The notes under the pieces were generated by a model, which was not told where the DNA came from, ran no database searches, and worked only from the letters and a program-made list of their open reading frames with translations. From contig JAHEIE010000005.1 of assembly GCA_024639505.1 (NCBI GenBank), positions 1 to 34,269 on the forward strand: a stretch of 34,269 nucleotides of DNA, in the 5' to 3' direction. This DNA comes from Crocinitomicaceae bacterium. Its GTDB lineage: Bacteria > Bacteroidota > Bacteroidia > Flavobacteriales_D > CAJJDF01. This document shows, piece by piece, positions 15,771 through 23,013 of the stretch. Each line of letters starts with the position of its first letter. Position 1 is the first letter of the stretch. A program made the translations under genes and the position numbers.

Positions 15771-17021
15771 ATGAAGAAAAATCAGCTTTTAAAATCAGCT
15801 CACATTGTAAACCCCTCTTCACCGTTTCATTCTCAAATCAAAGACATTCTCGTGGTTGATGGAGTCATCACCAAAATAGAAGACTCAATTCAATCCGAAC
15901 ATGATTTTGAAGTAATTGAACACAAAAATCTTCATGTATCGACTGGATGGATCGATGTAAAATCTAATTTAAGAGAACCGGGAGAAGAATGGAAAGAAAC
16001 TCTAAAATCAGGATCAGAAGCTGGAATTTCTGGCGGTTTCACTCATTTGATTATTTCTCCCAATACAAAGCAACCTCTTGATAGCAAAAACAGAATTGAA
16101 TACATAAAAGCTGCCTCTGCTAAATTGCCTATTTCGATTTCTGCCTTAGGAACTCTGAGCCATGAATTGAAGGGCGAAGAGCTTTCTGAAATGTATGAAA
16201 TGAGTATGGCTGGAGCTCTCGCTTTTTCGGATGATAAGCATGATGTAAGCACGGGACTTATGTCCAAAGCCTTACTTTACGCAAAAAATATTGACAAACT
16301 GATTGTTAGTTTCCCTAACGACAATTCTTTATCGAAAAGTGGACAAATAAACGAAGGAGAAACCAGTACCAGAATGGGATTGAAAGGAATACCTTCCTTA
16401 TCCGAAACACTGAGAATTGAAAGAGATTTGGCTTTGGCTGAATACCACAACTCACCTATTCACTTTTCATGTATTTCCTCGGAAAAAACGGTAGAATTAA
16501 TACGGATTGCCAAGAAAAAAGGAATGAAAGTAACCTGTGATGTGGCTGCTCATCAGTTATTTTTTACTGATAAAGATGCTAGAAGTTTCGACTCTCATTT
16601 TAAAGTTTTACCTCCATTCAGGGCTCAATCTGATATAGATTCCTTGATAAAAGGACTGAATGATGGAACTATCGATGCAATATGCTCAGACCACACACCA
16701 CATGACATCGAGGACAAAAAATTAGAATTTAATTTAGCCGAATTTGGTATCATTGGATTGGAAACAGCATTTGCTTCACTGGTAACGGTAACTTCAGGAA
16801 AATTAAGTTTAGAAACAATTATAAATAAATTCACTACTGGACCTAAAGCGATTTTTAGTTTGACCCAAAATGAAATTAAGGTAGGTGAAAAAGCTAATTT
16901 AACTTTGTTCGACCCCGAACGAAAATGGACATTTGAAAAGTCTGATATTCGTTCAAAATCGAAAAATACTCCTTTTGTAGGAACTCAATTCACAGGAAAA
17001 GCATTGGGAATTATTTGTTAA
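15771..17021 (+). CDS. Dihydroorotase family protein with degenerate metal site
   Basis: The 416-residue protein has the dihydroorotase/amidohydrolase layout: N-terminal beta-sandwich strand, TIM barrel, and C-terminal return (LTLFDPERKWTF). In active type I enzymes the motif is D-x-H-x-H-x-R-(D/E)-P-G. Here residues 62-71 read DVKSNLREPG, so both metal-binding histidines are replaced (Lys64, Asn66). The later HVS histidine is Cys234 (HFSCIS). His261 (AAHQL) and Asp307 (SDHTPH) remain. Flavobacterial proteins annotated PyrC often show a similarly altered first motif. It may be a non-catalytic partner of aspartate transcarbamoylase, like the inactive PyrC' of Pseudomonas, or use different chemistry. 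I leave the gene symbol empty because activity is doubtful. Confidence 0.88.
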   Translation: MKKNQLLKSAHIVNPSSPFHSQIKDILVVDGVITKIEDSIQSEHDFEVIEHKNLHVSTGWIDVKSNLREPGEEWKETLKSGSEAGISGGFTHLIISPNTKQPLDSKNRIEYIKAASAKLPISISALGTLSHELKGEELSEMYEMSMAGALAFSDDKHDVSTGLMSKALLYAKNIDKLIVSFPNDNSLSKSGQINEGETSTRMGLKGIPSLSETLRIERDLALAEYHNSPIHFSCISSEKTVELIRIAKKKGMKVTCDVAAHQLFFTDKDARSFDSHFKVLPPFRAQSDIDSLIKGLNDGTIDAICSDHTPHDIEDKKLEFNLAEFGIIGLETAFASLVTVTSGKLSLETIINKFTTGPKAIFSLTQNEIKVGEKANLTLFDPERKWTFEKSDIRSKSKNTPFVGTQFTGKALGIIC

Positions 17022-17062
17022 TTGAAGTATCCTTTGTTACTTTTAAAAAACTTACATAATCA

Positions 17063-18295
17063 ATGGCATTAAACGTTATTTGGATAGGATTTTTTTTAAT
17101 TGCCTTGGTGGTAGCACTCATCAAACTTATATTTTTTCAGGACTACGAAATTCTCAATGAAATAGTAAAAAGCTTATACAGCAATGCTGAAACAGGATTT
17201 ACGTTGTCTATCGGACTTACAGCAATTTTGGCATTTTGGCTAGGAATAATGAAAATTGGAGAAAACGGTGGAGCCATTAAGTTTTTATCCAAAATGGTGA
17301 GCCCTTTATTTACTCGATTATTTCCCGAAATACCTAAAAATCATCCAGCTTTGGGTTCTATGATGATGAATTTTTCGGCAAACATGCTGGGACTAGATAA
17401 TGCCGCAACTCCAATGGGATTAAAAGCAATGGGACAATTGCAAGAACTAAATCCTGAAAAAGAAACAGCATCCAATGCGCAAATTATGTTTTTGGTATTG
17501 AATACTTCAGGACTTACAATTATTCCCGTTTCGATTATTGCATTGAGAGCAAGTGGAGGTTCAGAAAACCCATCTATGGTTTTCTTGCCTATATTGTTGG
17601 CGACATTTGTTTCTAGTTTGTTTGGGTTGATTATAACCTCTATTTATCAAAAAATAAATTTGATTCAACCAGTGGTTCTTGCCTATATCGGTGGGCTAAC
17701 CGCTCTTATTGTTGCACTCTTTCTCTACCTCGGCACGTTAGACAAAGAAGGGTTAGAAATGGCTTCCAATTTAATTTCTAGCTCCATCATTTTGGGGATA
17801 ATTTTTGGTTTTATCATTCTGGCGGCAATCAAAAAAGTAAATGTCTACGAAAGTTTTATTGATGGAGCAAAAGAAGGTTTTGGTGTCGCTATCAAAATCA
17901 TTCCTTACCTTATTGCTATGCTTTGTGCAATTGGCGTTTTTCGGAGTGTGGGAGCAATGGATTATTTAGTCGATTTTTTTAGGTGGTTTTTTCAATTATT
18001 TGGGTTCGATACTCGATTTGTTGATGGACTTCCCACAGCATTTATGAAGCCACTTTCGGGAAGTGGAGCGCGAGGAATGATGGTAGAATCATGGGGAACA
18101 TTTGGAGTTGATTCCTTTGTAGGAAAACTTACCTCTATTTTTCAGGGAAGCACAGAAACTACTTTTTATGTTTTGGCAGTGTATTTTGGATCTGTAGGAA
18201 TTAAAAACACAAGATATGCTGCAACTGCCGGAATACTTGCAGATTTAGCTGGTGTTATTGCTGCCATTCTTATTACCTATTATTTCTTTGGATAA
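17063..18295 (+). CDS. Nucleoside recognition domain membrane protein (SpmA-SpmB-like fusion)
   Basis: This is a 410-residue polytopic membrane protein. The first half (about 1-190) resembles SpmA: an N-terminal helix, AFWLGIMKIGENGG, FPEIPKNHPALGSMMMNFSANMLGLDNAATPMGLKAM (split motif about 92-128) and LNTSGLTIIPVS. The second half (about 225-410) resembles SpmB: GAKEGFGVAIKIIPYLIAM, MKPLSGSGARGMM and a GSTETTFYVLAVYFGSVG motif. Both halves are Gate/nucleoside-recognition domains. In Bacillus the two are separate spore-maturation proteins; a fused form occurs in many non-sporulating bacteria, with unknown transport or membrane role. Its stop overlaps the start of the isochorismate synthase gene (TAATG), so the two are coupled. 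Confidence 0.92.
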   Translation: MALNVIWIGFFLIALVVALIKLIFFQDYEILNEIVKSLYSNAETGFTLSIGLTAILAFWLGIMKIGENGGAIKFLSKMVSPLFTRLFPEIPKNHPALGSMMMNFSANMLGLDNAATPMGLKAMGQLQELNPEKETASNAQIMFLVLNTSGLTIIPVSIIALRASGGSENPSMVFLPILLATFVSSLFGLIITSIYQKINLIQPVVLAYIGGLTALIVALFLYLGTLDKEGLEMASNLISSSIILGIIFGFIILAAIKKVNVYESFIDGAKEGFGVAIKIIPYLIAMLCAIGVFRSVGAMDYLVDFFRWFFQLFGFDTRFVDGLPTAFMKPLSGSGARGMMVESWGTFGVDSFVGKLTSIFQGSTETTFYVLAVYFGSVGIKNTRYAATAGILADLAGVIAAILITYYFFG

Positions 18296-19281
18296 TGATG
18301 AGTAAAAAATCTATAGCGGTTTATAGAATGCCCAAAGAACAAGACTTCTTTAGCTTGGAATCTGAATTGCCAATTCTCCAGGATGACAAGGATAAATCAA
18401 GTGGCTTTTATTTTTCTGATTTTGAAACAGGAACTCAATACTCTATCCGTGATTCACATCCCAAAACCAACAGTTGGCCTAATTTTGATCCTCATTTTAA
18501 TGAAACTTCAGAGTCCTCTGACCAAAATTATTACCTCGCAAAAATAAAAGAAATTTCTGAAAAGATAAGTGAAGGAGTTTTTACAAAAGTGGTTTTTTCT
18601 AAAATTAAAAACAGAGAAAAAAAGAATGGGTTTGAGTTGAAAAACACATTTCTTTCTTTGTGCAAAAAACACCCAAATGCTTTTGTTTATTGTATTTCTA
18701 CTCCCAAATTTGGAACTTGGATGGGCGCTACGCCTGAGCTTTTGATTGACACACAAAACTCAAAATTCAAGACTGTTTCTCTCGCAGGAACTAGAACCAA
18801 AGAAGTGGAATGGACAAAAAAGGAACGAAAAGAACAGCAAGTTGTTACTGATTTTATTACCCAAAATATTGCACCTTTTTGTACAAATATGAATGTGAGC
18901 AAGCCCCATGATTTGGATACGGGTTCTGTGATACATTTAAAATCTGACATTGAGGGTGAGCTAAAAAAAGAAAACTCAATTTGGGAAATAACTGATATAC
19001 TGCATCCGACTCCCGCAGTGTGCGGAATTCCTACTCAATTGGCAAAGAAATACATTTTACAAAACGAGAAGCACAAAAGAGAATTATACACAGGATTTAT
19101 TGGACCAATGAACCTCAATAACCACAGTAGTCTGTTTGTAAATCTGAGGTGTATGCAAATTGGAAAAAAAATGATCTCTCTTTATCTTGGAGGTGGAATT
19201 ATGGCCGATTCTATTCCGCAAAACGAATGGATAGAAACTGAAAACAAAGCTAAAACACTACTCTCTGTATTAACTGAGTAA
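18295..19281 (+). CDS. Isochorismate synthase (chorismate-binding enzyme)
   Basis: The enzyme isomerises chorismate to isochorismate, the first step to menaquinone (MenF role) or, less likely, a siderophore. The 328-residue protein is short for the family: the N-terminal part is reduced and the chorismate-binding domain covers about 80-325. Visible motifs are FTKVVFSK, GATPELLI, SLAGTR, HPTPAVCGIP (the family's substrate-binding HPTPAVxG motif), ELYTGFIGP and YLGGGIMADS. No other men gene is in the window. Its first ATG overlaps the preceding membrane-protein stop by one base; a second ATG follows at 18298. I prefer menF over entC because Bacteroidota use menaquinone, but sequence alone does not separate them. 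Confidence 0.88.
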   Translation: MMSKKSIAVYRMPKEQDFFSLESELPILQDDKDKSSGFYFSDFETGTQYSIRDSHPKTNSWPNFDPHFNETSESSDQNYYLAKIKEISEKISEGVFTKVVFSKIKNREKKNGFELKNTFLSLCKKHPNAFVYCISTPKFGTWMGATPELLIDTQNSKFKTVSLAGTRTKEVEWTKKERKEQQVVTDFITQNIAPFCTNMNVSKPHDLDTGSVIHLKSDIEGELKKENSIWEITDILHPTPAVCGIPTQLAKKYILQNEKHKRELYTGFIGPMNLNNHSSLFVNLRCMQIGKKMISLYLGGGIMADSIPQNEWIETENKAKTLLSVLTE

Positions 19282-19353
19282 TATAAAAAAGTCCTTTGCA
19301 CACTGTCATATTTTCCCTTTCGTATCGTTGGCAAGCCTTTTGTAATAAAACGA

Positions 19354-19384
19354 TTGTTAATCACGTTTAAATCAACTAAATTTA
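19354..19384 (+). promoter_or_regulatory. Putative -33/-7 promoter for the DUF4412-like gene
   Basis: TTG at 19354-19356 and TAAATTTA at 19377-19384 are separated by 20 nt, close to the Bacteroidetes pattern TTG-N19-TAnnTTTG (last base differs). It lies 25 nt before the ATG at 19410. The gap 19282-19409 holds no other clear feature; I see no strong terminator for the preceding gene. Confidence 0.45.
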
Positions 19385-19409
19385 ATTCAAACTATAAATT
19401 CTCTAAACA

Positions 19410-20060
19410 ATGAAACACATCATTCTTTCTCTTCTATTTCTATCATCCTTCCTTTTCTCAGGCGCATCAGTAGCTTTTGAAGGTGAAATAGATTTCAAGA
19501 TTTCCTACAAAAACTTACCAGAAGAAATGGGAATGTACAAAGCTATGCTCCCAAGAAAATCGAGGGTAATTATCAAAAACAATTGGAGTAAGATTGAACA
19601 AAATATGAGCCCATTGATGAAAATGGATATCATATTTAATTCTGAAACTAGCACTTCATTGATGCTTATTAATGCAATGGGGAAGAAAATTGCAGTGGAA
19701 ATGAATGATACCACAGAAAAAATTGATCCTTCTTTATTTACATTAACCCAAAAAGAAGACATAAAGATAATTGCAGGATACAAATGCAGAAAAAAAATCT
19801 TAACTGATACGGCAAATAACTCATACACTCTATGGGTTACGGATAAATTGCCGAGTTACAAAAACCAAAATTTACCCGACATTGATTTGGGTGGTTTTCC
19901 TATGGAATACAACATAGAAAATAACGGAATGAGCGTTAGAATGACAGCTTCTAAAGTTACTGAGAAATCAATTTCTGACGAAGAATTTACTATTCCAGAA
20001 GGTTACGAAAAGAAAACAGCCGAAGAAATGGGTGAACTCATGAAAGGTATGAAATTTTAG
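19410..20060 (+). CDS. Secreted DUF4412-like protein
   Basis: This 216-residue protein has a signal peptide (hydrophobic 4-17, cleavage near GASVA, residue 22). The body is mostly beta: an FEGEIDFKISY start, a long hydrophilic strand series, then GYKCRKKILTD, YTLWVTDKLP, GGFPMEYNIE, VRMTASKVTEKSISDEEFTIPEGY. This GYKC/W-V-T/GFPxEY/F-x-IPxGY series is shared by DUF4412 and GLPGLI-type exported proteins of Bacteroidota, whose function is unknown. It has no T9SS tail or lipobox, so it is likely periplasmic. It is convergent with the glycosyltransferase gene, with 4 nt between the two stops. Confidence 0.75.
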   Translation: MKHIILSLLFLSSFLFSGASVAFEGEIDFKISYKNLPEEMGMYKAMLPRKSRVIIKNNWSKIEQNMSPLMKMDIIFNSETSTSLMLINAMGKKIAVEMNDTTEKIDPSLFTLTQKEDIKIIAGYKCRKKILTDTANNSYTLWVTDKLPSYKNQNLPDIDLGGFPMEYNIENNGMSVRMTASKVTEKSISDEEFTIPEGYEKKTAEEMGELMKGMKF

Positions 20061-20064
20061 GTCT

Positions 20065-21063
20065 TTAAGACATAAAGAAAAAATCTACATTTGGCTTTAA
20101 ATAATTCGATTTTAAAGCCTTTATTATTTCATCAGCGGCCTTTCTGTTTCTAATTGCCACCAATATTTGAGGATTGGATTGAAAAGAAATATCCTCATCC
20201 GATTGTAAAATAATCCCATAAATTTCCTTTCCTATTTTATTTTTGTTGTTGGTAGCCCAATTAAATTCTATTTGTTGGTCTACTAAATAGGTTGCTAGCT
20301 CCTTGCCTTTTTTTCCTGCACCCCACAACTGAATAGGTCTTTTTTCATCCCGATGAATCTCAAAAAAATAGTTCATTTTTAAGGGAAGGAAAAAATTATC
20401 GGAGTAATTGGAATCGGTGCGCGAAGTTCGCGTTTGATAATCTCTCCAAAAATGAATAATCTCAGGAATTGAGGCTATTTTCATTTCATATTTCAACATC
20501 CTGAATGCCAACTCATAATCTTCGGGGTATAACTCTGCATCAAAACCACCCATTTTTTCAAAATCAGTTGTGTGCATCATCCAACTTGGCGATGGAATGA
20601 CACATTCCTTATATATTTCATTAAAATTGATTTCAGATAATGTTAGGCGATTCAACCATTCTTGGTAATAAAAATAACCCTCTCCTATTCCTTCTTCGCT
20701 GAAATACTCCACCAATCCTACAGCTACAAAACCTTCCCCTTTTTCTTGGAGTTTTGAAACCATCAGTTCTATTTTATGAGAACTCATTCTATCATCAGCG
20801 TCCATTCGTGTCACAAAATCTCCTGACGATTTGGAGTAAGCCAACTGAAGTGCAGGAATAATTCCTTTGCCTCTATTATTTTCTACCTTTATTCTGGAAT
20901 CTTGAACAGCGTATTGTTCTAACATAGCCAATGTGCTATCCGTAGAATGATCATTTACTATGATTACCTCCCAATCTGTATAGGTTTGATAAAGAATTGA
21001 ATCCATGCACTCAGTAAGAAATTGTTCTCCGTTACGAACAGGAATGAGGATGGATACTTTCAA
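20065..21063 (-). CDS. GT2 family glycosyltransferase with C-terminal nucleotide-binding-like domain
   Basis: The 332-residue protein has an N-terminal GT-A domain (1-225): VSILIPVRNGEQFL, EVIIVNDHSTDST, GDFVTRMDADDRM with the metal-binding DxD at the ADD triplet, a GGFDAELYPEDYELAFRM acceptor/base region (ED). The last 90 residues (about 243-332) are separate: RPIQLWGAGKKGKELATYL has a GxGxxG-like turn followed by a helix, as in Rossmann-type domains found on some surface-sugar enzymes. It probably adds a sugar to a surface glycan; donor and acceptor are unknown. It follows anmK by 51 nt on the same strand. Confidence 0.9.
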   Translation of the reverse strand: MKVSILIPVRNGEQFLTECMDSILYQTYTDWEVIIVNDHSTDSTLAMLEQYAVQDSRIKVENNRGKGIIPALQLAYSKSSGDFVTRMDADDRMSSHKIELMVSKLQEKGEGFVAVGLVEYFSEEGIGEGYFYYQEWLNRLTLSEINFNEIYKECVIPSPSWMMHTTDFEKMGGFDAELYPEDYELAFRMLKYEMKIASIPEIIHFWRDYQTRTSRTDSNYSDNFFLPLKMNYFFEIHRDEKRPIQLWGAGKKGKELATYLVDQQIEFNWATNNKNKIGKEIYGIILQSDEDISFQSNPQILVAIRNRKAADEIIKALKSNYLKPNVDFFFMS

Positions 21064-21114
21064 ATTACGATGTTTTTGTTTCCTAAAAGTAAGGAAGATT
21101 AAGCAAAGACAAAA

Positions 21115-22155
21115 TTATTCGACCAAAACTCCGCCAACAACATCCTCTTTTGCACCTGTAACCGAAGCCAAACAATTAGGGATATTTTCCATTTTTAACA
21201 CTCCTAAAAATGCAAAAATAAGAGCTTCCTTAAACTCAATTAATTCCTTGGATGCCTTTACAACATTTGCTTTGCTGTATTGTTTTATTTTTTCGATAAG
21301 AAATAAGTTGTAAGCTCCGCCTCCAGTAATTAGCAGAGTTGAATTCTCAGTCAATTTTTCTGCAATTTTTAATGCCAAATATTCTGTTACAGTTGCGATT
21401 TTTGTTTCTGCAATAGAAGGGCTTTTCTCTAATATTGGTAAAAAGAACTCGTTGTATTGCTCTATCCCTAAAGATTTTCCATCAAAATCAAGAGCTTGTA
21501 ACTTCCATAACAATTGAGGATTTATAACTCCTTGTGCTGCCAAATGTCCTTTGTCGTCATATTCGTAGCCCATTTCTAAGGCAAGTGGATTTAGCGCCAT
21601 GTTAGCAAAACAAACATCTTTGGCCTTTCTTATTCCATTTTCTTTGTATGAAATATTGGCAATTCCTCCAATATTCAAGCAGTAATCGAATTCAGAAAAT
21701 AAAAGTTCATCGCCAATTGGAACCAATGGAGCACCTTGACCTCCAGCCGCAACATCTGCACTTCTAAAATCATTGATTACTGGAAGACCTGCGGCTTTCT
21801 TAATCTCCTTGCCGCAAGCGATTTGCAACGTGAAATCTTCATCAGGTTTGTGAAAAATAGTGTGACCGTGAGAAGCAATAAAATCAATACATGTCAGTTT
21901 GTTTTCTTCAATAAATTGTTTTGTTTCATTCCCAAAATAAATGCCCAAATCGGTATCTAATTTAGTCAATTCTGAGTTGGATAAACGAAAAGTATTTTTC
22001 AATTTGGTTCTCCAATCTGATGAATACTCAACCATCTTAGAAGCAACAATATCGAAAGACCATTTTTCATTTTTAAAAATAAATTGGCAAAATGCAATGT
22101 CAAGGCCATCGCACGATGTTCCAGACATTAATCCAATGACGTTGTATGTTTTCAT
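21115..22155 (-). CDS. anmK: Anhydro-N-acetylmuramic acid kinase
   Basis: AnmK phosphorylates and opens 1,6-anhydro-MurNAc to MurNAc-6-phosphate in peptidoglycan recycling. The 346-residue protein starts with the family motif VIGLMSGTSCDGLDIA (residues 6-21) and contains SHGHTIFH, INDFRSADVAAGGQGAPLVP, LNIGGIANIS and LLITGGGAYN, all typical ASKHA-kinase elements of AnmK. Length is at the short end, as in other Bacteroidota. MurQ, the usual next enzyme, is not in the window. It follows marC by 43 nt; that gap contains two palindromes. Confidence 0.96.
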   Translation of the reverse strand: MKTYNVIGLMSGTSCDGLDIAFCQFIFKNEKWSFDIVASKMVEYSSDWRTKLKNTFRLSNSELTKLDTDLGIYFGNETKQFIEENKLTCIDFIASHGHTIFHKPDEDFTLQIACGKEIKKAAGLPVINDFRSADVAAGGQGAPLVPIGDELLFSEFDYCLNIGGIANISYKENGIRKAKDVCFANMALNPLALEMGYEYDDKGHLAAQGVINPQLLWKLQALDFDGKSLGIEQYNEFFLPILEKSPSIAETKIATVTEYLALKIAEKLTENSTLLITGGGAYNLFLIEKIKQYSKANVVKASKELIEFKEALIFAFLGVLKMENIPNCLASVTGAKEDVVGGVLVE

Positions 22156-22156
22156 G

Positions 22157-22189
22157 ACTCAAACTATTTGAGTAGAAAGTTACAACTTT
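22157..22189. repeat. Two adjacent palindromes between marC and anmK
   Basis: ACTCAAA-CTA-TTTGAGT (22157-22173) is a perfect 7-bp inverted repeat ending 1-2 nt from the anmK start. AAAGTT-AC-AACTTT (22176-22189) is a second perfect 6-bp inverted repeat beside it. Neither has a U-run that would make it a terminator. They could be an operator or a message 5' structure for anmK, or chance in A/T-rich DNA. Confidence 0.3.
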
Positions 22190-22198
22190 TACAAGAAA

Positions 22199-22834
22199 TT
22201 AGGAATTAAAGTTAATCTGAATTAGATTGATAACGGCCGAAACAACATACTCCACTCCTATGGAAATAACAACAAAACCAATAATTCTTGACAAAGCGTT
22301 AATTCCTGATGCGCCCAATTTTTTCACAATCAAAAAAGCAGATTTCAAGATTATATAAATCAAAACTGTTGTAGTTAACATTGAACCTAAAAAAATAAAG
22401 ATTTCAAGTGCATCAGTATAAGTTTGGTTGTAGGTAATGAGCAAAGATATAGTTCCTGGACCTGCAAGCATTGGAATTGCTAGTGGTATCAAAGTTATTT
22501 CAGATCGTTTTTTAATATCATCCTCTACTTTTTTCCTTTTCATTCCTTTATGCTCTGCAAATTTTCCTGTAAGAAGAGCAAATCCAGAAGAAGCAATAAT
22601 TAATCCTCCTGCAATTTTCAATGAATTGATACTAATACCGAAAAATACAAGTAAATATTTTCCGAAAAAAAACGAGATTAGTAATATTACAAATACGTTT
22701 AATGAAGTCCAAAAAGCAATTAATCCCTTTTCTTTTCTAGAATTTTCTTGGGTTAATCCAACAAAAACCGGAACAGTTCCTAATGGATTCATGATTGAGA
22801 ACAAAGCTCCGAATGAGAGAATAAATAATTCCAT
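22199..22834 (-). CDS. MarC family inner-membrane protein
   Basis: This 211-residue membrane protein has six predicted helices. The N-terminus with FSIMNPLGTVPVFVGLT and the middle PLAIPMLAGPGTISLLI are the paired MarC/NAAT signatures. The family was once linked to multiple antibiotic resistance, which later work did not support; some archaeal members are described as neutral amino acid transporters. The role here is unknown. It starts divergently from the PNGase F-like gene (179 nt between starts). Confidence 0.93.
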   Translation of the reverse strand: MELFILSFGALFSIMNPLGTVPVFVGLTQENSRKEKGLIAFWTSLNVFVILLISFFFGKYLLVFFGISINSLKIAGGLIIASSGFALLTGKFAEHKGMKRKKVEDDIKKRSEITLIPLAIPMLAGPGTISLLITYNQTYTDALEIFIFLGSMLTTTVLIYIILKSAFLIVKKLGASGINALSRIIGFVVISIGVEYVVSAVINLIQINFNS

Positions 22835-22987
22835 TTTATTTTTTTTGCAAAGGAACTTTTTATTTGTAAGATTATTCGAACCAAATGATTAACCCTATAT
22901 TAATAAATTGAAACCGCATTTTAATGAATGAAATTGGATTTTAAAAACAATTTACTCTCAGTGCTAATCAGAAACAATTGATTTCTT

Positions 22988-22995
22988 TATATTTG
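22988..22995 (+). promoter_or_regulatory. Putative -7 element for the PNGase F-like gene
   Basis: TATATTTG matches TAnnTTTG exactly, 18 nt before the ATG at 23014. No clear -33 TTG lies at the usual distance. This makes the upstream in-frame ATG at 22978 an unlikely start. The rest of 22835-22987 shows no further feature. Confidence 0.45.
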
Positions 22996-23013
22996 AATCA
23001 AACAAAACATATT

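Noticed and set aside
17063-18295. Evidence of sporulation from SpmA/SpmB similarity
   Set aside because: Fused and separate homologues occur widely in non-sporulating bacteria and no other sporulation gene is present.
20060-20085. Bidirectional terminator between the DUF4412-like and GT2 genes
   Set aside because: GTCTTTAAGAC gives only five base pairs with a one-base loop, too weak, and it lies within the end of the GT2 gene.
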